A stretch of DNA of 6,387 nucleotides from assembly GCA_017479315.1 (NCBI GenBank), contig JAFVCI010000077.1, forward strand, positions 1-6,387, read 5' to 3'. The translations under genes and the position numbers were made by a program. Source of the stretch: Opitutales bacterium. GTDB lineage: Bacteria > Verrucomicrobiota > Verrucomicrobiia > Opitutales > UBA9783. Positions 1 to 5,392 of this stretch are shown here, piece by piece. The notes below the pieces were generated by a model, which had not been told where the DNA came from, searched no databases, and worked only from the letters and a program-made list of their open reading frames with translations. Positions within the stretch are counted from its first letter, which is position 1; every line of letters begins with the position of its first letter.

Positions 1-738
1 ATCGACGAAGTGCACATGCTCACAACCGCGGCATTTAATGCACTTCTGAAAACCTTGGAAGAGCCGCCGTCACACGTCAAATTTATCTTCGCCACCACGG
101 AAATTCACAAAGTTCCGAGCACCATTGTTTCGCGCTGTCAGCACTTTCAATTTTTCCCGCTCGAAACCGAAATCATCGAAAAGCACCTGCGGCACATCGT
201 TGATACCGAAAAGGTTCAGGCGGAAGATGCGGCATTGCATGTCATTGCACAGCTGGCGGAAGGCGGCATGCGCGATGCCCAATCGATGCTGGATCAGTTG
301 CTGACGTTTTCGGAAGGTAATTTAACGGCGGCGGCGGTGCAATCCATGTACGGTTTGCTCGAAGAAACGGAATTACAGACCCTGGTCGGTGCCGTTGAAA
401 ACGGAGATTATGCGGGTATTTTGAAAAGCATCGATCGCATCGTCGAAACGGGCTGTGATGCGTATCGTGTTTTGCGCGATTTGGAGCGTTGTTTTCGCCA
501 AAAATTCCTTGATGCCGTTAAAGCACCCGAAAAATCGACGTACGTACCGTTGGTGTATGCCAAAATTTTAGAAATCCTCCAATCAGGCGAAGAACAGTTG
601 CAACGCGGTTTATCCGTACGAAGCAATCTGGAAGCGATCCTCTTTCGTGCGGTCGAATGCACGAAATTGGCTTCGATTGAAGTTCTGTTACAGGCTTTCA
701 ACAACCTGCCGGAAGATGTAAAAAAAAACGCTTGTTGA
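1..738 (+). CDS. dnaX: DNA polymerase III subunit gamma (short dnaX product), 5' partial
   Basis: This is the clamp-loader ATPase subunit that opens the sliding clamp and loads it on DNA at the replication fork. The open frame starts at base 1 without a start codon, so the N-terminal part with the Walker A motif and zinc site lies outside the window (family knowledge suggests about 120-130 residues). Numbering from the first codon, the fragment opens in the Walker B region (IDEVHML, 1-7). Sensor 1 follows (FATTE, 30-34), then the SRC arginine-finger motif (44-46) and a sensor-2-like segment (GGMRDAQ, 88-94). Residues from about 120 to 230 form the helical collar domain used for oligomerisation. 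The zero frame ends with KKNAC and TGA at 736-738, directly after an A9 run and just past the collar domain, where a gamma product should end. Identification is firm. Whether this short form is made in the cell is inferred. Confidence 0.93.
   Translation: MDEVHMLTTAAFNALLKTLEEPPSHVKFIFATTEIHKVPSTIVSRCQHFQFFPLETEIIEKHLRHIVDTEKVQAEDAALHVIAQLAEGGMRDAQSMLDQLLTFSEGNLTAAAVQSMYGLLEETELQTLVGAVENGDYAGILKSIDRIVETGCDAYRVLRDLERCFRQKFLDAVKAPEKSTYVPLVYAKILEILQSGEEQLQRGLSVRSNLEAILFRAVECTKLASIEVLLQAFNNLPEDVKKNAC
711..738 (+). promoter_or_regulatory. Programmed frameshift or slippage site of dnaX (A9 tract)
   Basis: Nine consecutive A residues occupy 720-728, and the zero-frame stop follows at 736-738. A purine-rich GGAAGA lies at 711-716, four bases upstream, and may act like the internal Shine-Dalgarno that stimulates slippage in E. 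coli dnaX. Thermus thermophilus dnaX is a known case in which a nine-A tract causes transcriptional slippage. The sequence fits either ribosomal -1 slippage or polymerase slippage. Downstream I see only a weak four-base GTTC/GAAC pairing, so a stimulatory hairpin is not clear. Confidence 0.7.
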
Positions 739-1163
739 CGGTTCTTGAAAACGCCGAACGGTTGCTACCAGAAGGCAAAGGATGGAAAGAAACAACGAAA
801 AATGTGTCGGTTGAGGTTTCCGAGAAAGATGAAGCGGAAGAGCCTTCCGAATGTTTCCCGATAAAAGTGCCTGCGAAACCGACGGAAACGATTTCGGACA
901 AATATGAAAAAAACGTATCGAAAGACGCAAGTATTCTGAGTTTTCAAGCCGAACCGCACGCTCCGTTTGAACAAGAACCGACATATGATGTTGATGCGTT
1001 TCAAAAGAACGACCGAACGGTTGAAAAGATACTGACACCACCGCCCGATTTTAAAAAAACTTTGGCGCAAATCCCGCAATCGTTGAAAGAAGCTTTCAAG
1101 GAAATTCTCAACGGCGAACTTGTCGGCGTTTGGCCGATTGGAAGTGATTGTTTGCGGAAGTAA
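726..1163 (+). CDS. dnaX: tau-specific C-terminal extension of DnaX, read in the -1 frame
   Basis: This frame is -1 relative to the upstream dnaX frame and runs without a stop from the A9 tract to TAA at 1161-1163. After a one-base backward slip the product would continue DVKKKRLLTVLEN and gain about 145 residues, giving a tau of roughly 510 residues once the missing N-terminus is added, within the range of bacterial tau proteins. The first 110 or so residues are rich in E, K, P, S and T and look like a flexible linker. The last 35 (from FKKTLAQIPQ) look like folded amphipathic helix. In known systems the tau tail contacts the polymerase alpha subunit and the DnaB helicase. No start codon with a ribosome binding site supports independent translation; the first possible start is a TTG at 732. 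The alternatives are a one-base sequencing error in the homopolymer, or a real frameshift mutation. Confidence 0.75.
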   Translation, partial: KRLLTVLENAERLLPEGKGWKETTKNVSVEVSEKDEAEEPSECFPIKVPAKPTETISDKYEKNVSKDASILSFQAEPHAPFEQEPTYDVDAFQKNDRTVEKILTPPPDFKKTLAQIPQSLKEAFKEILNGELVGVWPIGSDCLRK

Positions 1164-1175
1164 ATATATAAAACG

Positions 1176-1200
1176 GATGAAAGCCGAACCTGTTTTCATC
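1176..1200 (+). repeat. Hairpin-forming inverted repeat after the tau stop
   Basis: GATGAAA (1176-1182) and TTTCATC (1194-1200) are perfect seven-base arms around an 11-base loop. A run of six T residues occurs 16 bases beyond the stem, too far for a standard intrinsic terminator. It may be an accessory 3' hairpin of the dnaX transcript or have no role. Confidence 0.35.
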
Positions 1201-1250
1201 GCCGTCGAATACACATTTTTTGCAGGAAATTTGCGTCCTTAAGCACAAAT

Positions 1251-1273
1251 ATCGGCACGCCGATGCATTTTTT
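1251..1273 (+). terminator. Candidate intrinsic terminator for dnaX
   Basis: ATCGG (1251-1255) pairs with CCGAT (1260-1264) across a four-base CACG loop, and six T residues follow at 1268-1273 after a three-base gap. The stem is short (five pairs) but GC-containing with a tight loop, and it lies about 90 bases after the tau stop codon on the same strand. This is the best terminator candidate in the gap. Confidence 0.5.
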
Positions 1274-1280
1274 GATACCA

Positions 1281-1315
1281 TAAAAGGGTAAATTGAACTG
1301 TTGCGCACCCTTTTA
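1281..1315. repeat. Perfect 9-base inverted repeat, possible bidirectional terminator
   Basis: TAAAAGGGT (1281-1289) and ACCCTTTTA (1307-1315) are perfect inverted copies separated by 17 bases. The outer half of each arm is A or T rich, so a transcript from either direction would have a GC core with weakly paired ends, as in some bidirectional terminators. An operator is also possible. The ACCCTTTT arm resembles the pyrimidine repeats near the window end (6357-6379), but this may be chance. Confidence 0.4.
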
Positions 1316-1350
1316 AAAACACACATAAACCGTTTTTTGCCTCAAACGTA

Positions 1351-1368
1351 ATTTTTTAGGTAAAAAAT
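1351..1368. repeat. AT-rich near-perfect palindrome
   Basis: ATTTTTTA (1351-1358) and TAAAAAAT (1361-1368) are exact inverted arms around GG. A two-base loop cannot form a normal RNA hairpin without opening the innermost pairs, so a DNA-binding or cruciform role is as likely as termination. Function unknown. Confidence 0.35.
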
Positions 1369-1521
1369 AACCCGATTTTTCAGGTCTATTTTTCATCGGT
1401 TTCGATCCATTTTCCAAAACCTCATCCCGCGCAACACAATCCACTCCAAACAGCCAACAGAGCGGGCTGCAGCCCATGCAAGCGTTGGGGATTTCGGCAT
1501 TTTTCGATACACTCGGGGCAC

Positions 1522-1974
1522 ATGAACACCTTCGCCTCAACACCCCTCCCGTCGGAACTGGTTTCGTTGCTCGGATCGTCGCTTCTCGGTAGCGGAATCC
1601 GCTTACTCAGTTTCTTCATGATGGCGCATCACCGCGAACATTTGATGCGCCTCTGTCGAACGCGCGCCCTCGAACACACCGTCGTCAGTGCGCGCAAAGC
1701 GTCGGGTCTGCAACTGACGCGGCGCTTTATTGCGTTTATCGCGATCTTCTTCGTCATCGCCTGGCCGAAACTGATTGCCGTCTTTTATCCGAATATCCCG
1801 ATTTCGGTCGGTTATTCGCAACGCTCGGGCGGGTTCCTGTTTTTCTCCTCCGCTTACGAAAAACTCCACTGGATACAGCTGAACGGGCTCGTCATCACGC
1901 CGCTCGATACGCATCTTCTCTCCGCCATCGTCGGGCTGTACTTTGGAAGCGCGCTTGTTGATTTGAAACACTAA
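1522..1974 (+). CDS. Holin-like three-segment membrane protein
   Basis: A 150-residue protein with a hydrophobic N-terminal segment (about 12-34) and a basic, polar middle (about 35-66, many R and H). A strong membrane segment follows (67-88, RRFIAFIAIFFVIAWPKLIAVF), then a loop, then a C-terminal hydrophobic stretch (131-147, ending in YFGSALVD). The layout of an N-terminal hydrophobic helix, an Arg-rich linker, two transmembrane helices and a C-terminal FGS-type ending resembles the three-segment holins of phages and gene transfer agents. Such proteins open the inner membrane so that lysis enzymes reach the wall. No endolysin is in the window. The ATG at 1522 is the first in frame; upstream there is only a weak GGGG at 1515-1518. 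It opens the phage operon, with a 9-base gap to the next gene. The phage setting supports a lysis role, but the family assignment rests on topology. Confidence 0.6.
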   Translation: MNTFASTPLPSELVSLLGSSLLGSGIRLLSFFMMAHHREHLMRLCRTRALEHTVVSARKASGLQLTRRFIAFIAIFFVIAWPKLIAVFYPNIPISVGYSQRSGGFLFFSSAYEKLHWIQLNGLVITPLDTHLLSAIVGLYFGSALVDLKH

Positions 1975-1983
1975 AGGATTTTT
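1974..1983 (+). promoter_or_regulatory. Ribosome binding site of the winged-helix gene
   Basis: AAGGA at 1974-1978 sits five bases before the ATG at 1984. It overlaps the TAA (1972-1974) of the upstream holin-like gene by one base. It is the only well-spaced Shine-Dalgarno sequence before any gene of this operon and fixes the start of the next gene. Confidence 0.65.
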
Positions 1984-2268
1984 ATGATTGAATTTGTTCT
2001 CAACGAATTTGTCCGACGCACGCTGTTGTTGCAACTGGACGCCGCTTACCCGCATTCGCTGCCGATGAAAACCCTCAAACTCGGACTGTTTCTCTCGGGA
2101 CTGCGCATTCGTCGGCGGTTTTTGGAAAAGGAACTGGCGTATCTGCATGCCAAGGACTTTATGGAGCTCGTCCCGAACGAACTTTGCCCGCAACACCGAC
2201 GCTACAAACTGTCCGTCAAAGGAATTGATTTTCTCAACGATGAACGAAGAAACGCCGATCGCCTTTAA
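1984..2268 (+). CDS. Small winged-helix-like phage protein
   Basis: A 94-residue protein I cannot assign to a named family. The pattern suggests a winged helix: helix 1 at about 9-20 (FVRRTLLLQLDAAY), helix 2 at about 28-40, a basic recognition-like helix at about 43-55 (RRRFLEKELAYLHAK), then a two-strand wing ending in a RYKLSVKGIDFL segment (73-84). That last segment, a strand leading into a short helix, is common in small DNA-binding phage proteins. Mu-like phages often have small proteins of this kind just before the terminase genes, so a role in DNA recognition for packaging or in late-gene control is possible. The start is set by AAGGA five bases upstream. The last 29 bases overlap the next gene, indicating coupled translation. 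Confidence 0.75.
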   Translation: MIEFVLNEFVRRTLLLQLDAAYPHSLPMKTLKLGLFLSGLRIRRRFLEKELAYLHAKDFMELVPNELCPQHRRYKLSVKGIDFLNDERRNADRL

Positions 2269-2572
2269 GGAGCACCTTCAACGCATTCAACGCGCCAAAA
2301 ATACCGCTTCTCTCCTCGAACAAATGAATATCGCAGAACAATCCATGGGTCTTTTGTGGGAAAAACTCTTCGACCGTCTCTGCGTCGACGAAACCCAATC
2401 GGATTTGGGTACGGTAAAAGAACTGACGGGCATTTTGCACAAACTCCTGCAAACCTATCGACAGCTGTTTGCGGTGTGTCAAAAATCCGCTTCCGAAAAC
2501 GCCGACAACAACGCATGGGCTTTATCGGAAGACGTTCTCAAAGACATCGAAGATCAACTGCAAATGTTATGA
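2240..2572 (+). CDS. Putative small terminase subunit (by position)
   Basis: A 110-residue, almost fully alpha-helical, acidic protein directly before the large terminase. Predicted helices are at about 5-47, 55-82 (LGTVKELTGILHKLLQTYRQL) and 95-110 (LSEDVLKDIEDQLQML). In Mu the gene before the large terminase (gp28) encodes the small packaging protein gp27. This protein holds the same position but is shorter, and I see no clear DNA-binding domain of its own; the winged-helix protein just upstream could supply that. The ATG at 2240 overlaps the upstream gene by 29 bases, and its stop overlaps the terminase start as ATGA. A good AAGGAG at 2267-2272 lies inside the gene with no standard start after it. 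The frame is open further upstream to 2147, but that part lies within the previous gene. Confidence 0.6.
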   Translation: MNEETPIAFKEHLQRIQRAKNTASLLEQMNIAEQSMGLLWEKLFDRLCVDETQSDLGTVKELTGILHKLLQTYRQLFAVCQKSASENADNNAWALSEDVLKDIEDQLQML

Positions 2573-3891
2573 CACCCTTCTTTCTCCCATACCAAGTGCG
2601 ATGGATCCGCGACGATGCGCGCATCAAGATTATGGAAAAATCTAGACAAATCGGTCTTTCGTGGTCGACGGCATACCGCGCCTTGCGAAATGCCGCCATT
2701 CATCCGAGGACGCACATTTGGATTTGCTCCCGCGATCTGCAACAGGCGCAGTTGTTCCTCAACGACTGCAAAGCATTCGCGTCCGTTCTCAATCAGGCGT
2801 ATAAAGAAAAGCTGATCGGGAAACAATCGGAACAACGCACAATCCTGCGCCTCAACAACGGCAGTACGCTGACATTGATTTCTTCCAACATCAATGCCCA
2901 AGCCGGTAAACGCGGATCACGGATTTTGGACGAATTCGCCCTGCACGAAGACCCGGAAGCCCTCTACAACGTCGCTTATCCGGGCATTACCTGGGGCGGA
3001 CAGTTGGAGATGATTTCCACGCACCGCGGCGCGCACAACTTTTTCAATCGCCTCATCGAGGAAGCCCGCAACGGCGGTAATCCTAAGGGCATCTCCCTGC
3101 ATCGCGTCACGTTGTCAGACGCGCTGGAACAGGGATTTTTGCGAAAATTAAAAGCCAAACTCCCGCCCGACGACCCACGCCAAACCATGGACGAAGGCGA
3201 TTACTACAATTTCATCAAAAATTCCTGCGCCACCGAAAAAGCCTTTCTGCAGGAATACATGTGCCAACCGATGGAAGACGCTTCGACGTTGTTGTCGTAC
3301 GAAGCCCTGGAACGGTGCTTTTATGACAAAAACTGCGACTGGCAATCATGGACGAACGGCACGGTTTTGATGGGCGTCGATCTCGCCCGAACGCAAGATT
3401 TAAGTGCCTTCGTTTTGGTCGAAAAGGTCGAAAATACGTTCTTCCTGCGTCACGTGCAGTGTCTTAAAAACGCGCGTTTCGACGAACAGGAAGCCCTCTT
3501 TGAGAAACTGTTTCGCAATTTCAACGTTCAACGCGTCTGCATCGATCAAACGGGTATCGGGCGACAATTCCTGGAACGCGCACAGGCACGTTTCGGTACT
3601 GCCGTTGAAGGCGTCCAATTCACGCAAAGCACAAAAGAAACGCTCGCCTACAACCTGAAAACGCACATCGAACAACGCACTCTGCGGCTTCCGTGCGACG
3701 AAAAGTTGATTTCTGATCTGCTCGCCGTTCGCATCTCGGAGGACATGAAATTGACGGCACAACACGGTTCCGACGGACACGCCGACCGCTTTTGGGCATT
3801 GGCTCTGGCTTTACACGCCGACCGACGGCAAACCCCATCGAGTGCCGTCGCCGAACTGTTTCACTTACAAAGACCAACCGCCTGCTTCTGA
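2569..3891 (+). CDS. Large terminase subunit, Mu gp28 type
   Basis: A 440-residue phage DNA-packaging motor: an ATPase that pumps DNA into the prohead and a nuclease that cuts it. The N-terminal PYQVRW (7-12) and the Walker A-like EKSRQIGLSW (23-32) match the Mu gp28 style, in which a classical GKT is replaced. Walker B with the catalytic acid is RILDEF (118-123), and the coupling motif is ISTH (149-152). The RNase H-like nuclease shows MGVDLARTQDLSAF with D271, VCIDQTGIG with D326, and HADRFWALALAL with D406, so all three acidic positions are present. The start at 2569 forms an ATGA overlap with the upstream stop and gives the expected N-terminus directly before the PYQ motif. An in-frame opening to 2356 lies inside the upstream gene and was rejected. 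The gene looks intact and should work with the portal encoded downstream. Confidence 0.93.
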   Translation: MTPFFLPYQVRWIRDDARIKIMEKSRQIGLSWSTAYRALRNAAIHPRTHIWICSRDLQQAQLFLNDCKAFASVLNQAYKEKLIGKQSEQRTILRLNNGSTLTLISSNINAQAGKRGSRILDEFALHEDPEALYNVAYPGITWGGQLEMISTHRGAHNFFNRLIEEARNGGNPKGISLHRVTLSDALEQGFLRKLKAKLPPDDPRQTMDEGDYYNFIKNSCATEKAFLQEYMCQPMEDASTLLSYEALERCFYDKNCDWQSWTNGTVLMGVDLARTQDLSAFVLVEKVENTFFLRHVQCLKNARFDEQEALFEKLFRNFNVQRVCIDQTGIGRQFLERAQARFGTAVEGVQFTQSTKETLAYNLKTHIEQRTLRLPCDEKLISDLLAVRISEDMKLTAQHGSDGHADRFWALALALHADRRQTPSSAVAELFHLQRPTACF

Positions 3892-3905
3892 ACACTCTTA
3901 ATGCC

Positions 3906-4178
3906 ATGAATACGTACAAAAATGAAATCTTCGAAGTTGCAAACCGCCCCGGCGAGAAATTCGACCGCGAAAGTTGTTTTTCCGAAAGCGCCTCCCGTCT
4001 TATGAAGGCACACGCGTTTTTCGATACTTTAAATCTTATGAATACACCTGAATTCCGAACCCCGCCGCCGCGAAAACGTCGCAGCAGTCAACATCCGTCG
4101 AATGTCGGCAACGCATTATGCGCGAACGCCTTCGTTCCCGCCACCGTTCACAACCGCTTTTTCTCCGTTTTGTCATGA
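3906..4178 (+). CDS. Hypothetical 90-residue protein between terminase and portal
   Basis: I do not recognise this protein. The start at 3906 lies 14 bases after the terminase stop and the end makes an ATGA overlap with the portal start, spacing typical of a real gene in this operon. Codon choice (GAA, CGC, TTC, AAC) resembles its neighbours. The first half is polar with a possible helix (SASRLMKAHAFFDTLNLM, 28-45). A basic, proline-rich stretch follows (RTPPPRKRRSS, 49-59), then a mildly hydrophobic tail with two Asn-Ala steps. No membrane segment or known motif is seen. The second half could also start at the ATG at 4038, which would give 46 residues. The low complexity leaves open that this is a noncoding or eroded spacer kept open by chance. 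Confidence 0.5.
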   Translation: MNTYKNEIFEVANRPGEKFDRESCFSESASRLMKAHAFFDTLNLMNTPEFRTPPPRKRRSSQHPSNVGNALCANAFVPATVHNRFFSVLS

Positions 4179-5371
4179 AAACAAATACCTACGTAACGCC
4201 GTTACGCCGCGACAGTCTGGCGCGTCTGAACTGGAACCCGATCCGTTCGTTGACGCCGACGTCACTGGCGCGCATTTTGGACGATTTCCACGCCGGGAAA
4301 CTGCGGCAGGCCGCCCTTGTTTGGGACGCCATCGAACGCCGCGACGATCTGTTGCAGGGCGTGATTTCTAAACGCAAGAAATCGATTTCGCGCCTCGATT
4401 GGGAAATTCTCACGCTGGATAATTCCGAAGAAGCCGCGCGACAAAAGGAGCTTTTGGAGCAGTTCTACAATCACCTTTCCTGCATCAACGCTTACGACGA
4501 GAACGAACGCGGCGGTCTGCCGTTGCTCATCCGTCAGATGATGGATGCCGTCGGAAAACGGTACGCCGTACATGAGATTGTCTTCAAGCCCTTTCGCAAG
4601 GACGGGCAGTCATTATTAACGGCGGAATTTCGCTTCGTGCCGCTGTTTTTCTTCGAAAACAAAGACGGGCGATTGCATTTCGTCGGCGACAAGGGCAACA
4701 AAGATATTCCTTTGTCCTCCGACGAATGGCTCATCACCACGGGCGACGGGCTGATGGAATCCTGCTCCATCGCTTACCTGTTCAAACACCTGCCCTTGCG
4801 CGACTGGCTGATTTACTGCGAGCGCAACGGCATGCCGGGCGTCAAAGGCATCACGCAGGCGCGTCCCGGTTCCGCCGAATGGGAAATCGCACGCGAAGCG
4901 GTACAGAATTTCGGTGCGGAATTTCACGCCCTGATGTCCGCCGGAACGGATATTCAGGCGATCGATATTTCCGGCAAGGGCGAATTGCCGTATCCGAAGC
5001 TGGTGGAACGCATGGATCGCGCCATGGCGGCACTTTGGCGCGGTTCGGATTTGACAACGCTCGGACGCGAAAATGCTGTCGGCGTTACGCAACAGCGCAA
5101 CGAACGCGATCTGCTGGAAGAAGACGATGCGCAAATGATTTCCGATACGCTCAACGACCAGGTCGATCGGATCGTTTTGAAGCATCTGGAAAAGATCGAA
5201 TTTCCGAAGGCTTATTTTCACCTGAAGCCTTCGCCCAACAAAAACCTCAACAACGACCTGGCGATCCTCAAAACACTTTACGAGATGAACATCCCGCTGA
5301 GCCTCAACGACATCCGCGAACACTTCGGCATCAATCCGCCGACGGATAAAAACGATACCGTTCAAAAGTAA
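4175..5371 (+). CDS. Phage portal protein, DUF935 / Mu gp29 type
   Basis: A 398-residue protein of the Mu-type portal family. The portal is a ring at one vertex of the head through which DNA enters and leaves, and it docks the terminase. Family-like stretches are LDDFHAGKLRQAALVWDAIERRDDLL (35-60) followed by RKKSISRLDWEI (67-78). Further on are RFVPLFFFENKDGRL (153-167), DEWLITTGDGLMESCSIAYL (183-202), DWLIYCERNGMPGVKG (210-225) and the very typical LWRGSDLTTLGRENAVGVTQQ (287-307). It is shorter than Mu gp29 (about 510 residues), mainly at the C-terminus, which ends soon after NIPLSLNDIREHFGI. The ATG at 4175 overlaps the upstream stop. An in-frame ATG at 4118 would add 19 basic residues of no family character and was not chosen. 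A 21-base AT-rich gap leads to the protease. Confidence 0.92.
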   Translation: MKTNTYVTPLRRDSLARLNWNPIRSLTPTSLARILDDFHAGKLRQAALVWDAIERRDDLLQGVISKRKKSISRLDWEILTLDNSEEAARQKELLEQFYNHLSCINAYDENERGGLPLLIRQMMDAVGKRYAVHEIVFKPFRKDGQSLLTAEFRFVPLFFFENKDGRLHFVGDKGNKDIPLSSDEWLITTGDGLMESCSIAYLFKHLPLRDWLIYCERNGMPGVKGITQARPGSAEWEIAREAVQNFGAEFHALMSAGTDIQAIDISGKGELPYPKLVERMDRAMAALWRGSDLTTLGRENAVGVTQQRNERDLLEEDDAQMISDTLNDQVDRIVLKHLEKIEFPKAYFHLKPSPNKNLNNDLAILKTLYEMNIPLSLNDIREHFGINPPTDKNDTVQK

Positions 5372-5392
5372 TTAAAAATCCTTAAAATTCTC

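Larger units (their letters stand above)
1164..1521. other. Intergenic junction between dnaX and the phage module
   Basis: About 360 bases separate the tau stop from the first phage gene. It is AT-rich, with many T and A runs, and contains at least four inverted repeats: 1176-1200, 1251-1264, 1281-1315 and 1351-1368. A 12-base palindrome lies at 1464-1475. Open frames exist on the minus strand but have low-complexity or Cys-rich translations and no ribosome binding site I can defend. I found no confident -35/-10 pair for the phage operon, although a promoter for it would be expected here. If the phage genes were inserted, one end of the insertion should lie in this stretch. Confidence 0.6.

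Noticed and set aside
1138..1172. TATATA/TATAAA after the dnaX stop as a -10 box with TTGGAA as -35
   Set aside because: Spacing is 21-23 bases, too long, and no gene follows for 350 bases.
765..1214. Minus-strand frame of 149 codons opposite the tau tail
   Set aside because: It is rich in F and R because it mirrors the Lys/Glu-rich tau linker. The + frame is explained by dnaX slippage.
1372..1399. CCGAT and ATCGG as another terminator stem
   Set aside because: There are only five pairs around an 18-base loop, with no T run after the stem.
1603..2196. Minus-strand frame of 197 codons opposite the holin-like and winged-helix genes
   Set aside because: The translation is charged, low in complexity and without motifs. 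The + strand genes have better start signals and coherent operon spacing.
2356..2568. Upstream extension of the large terminase frame
   Set aside because: It lies in another frame within the preceding helical gene. The terminase N-terminal motif starts right after the ATG at 2569.
4118..4174. Upstream in-frame ATG extending the portal by 19 residues
   Set aside because: The extra residues are Arg-rich with no family character, and the ATGA overlap at 4175 gives a more natural start.
4726..5349. Long +1-type frame (207 codons) inside the portal gene
   Set aside because: The translation is rich in R, A, G and H, as expected for a shadow frame of a codon-biased gene, and the portal frame has clear family motifs throughout.
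4616..5365. Long minus-strand open frame (249 codons) opposite the portal
   Set aside because: It is antisense to a confidently identified portal gene, and its translation shows no domain and reflects the codon pattern of the + strand.
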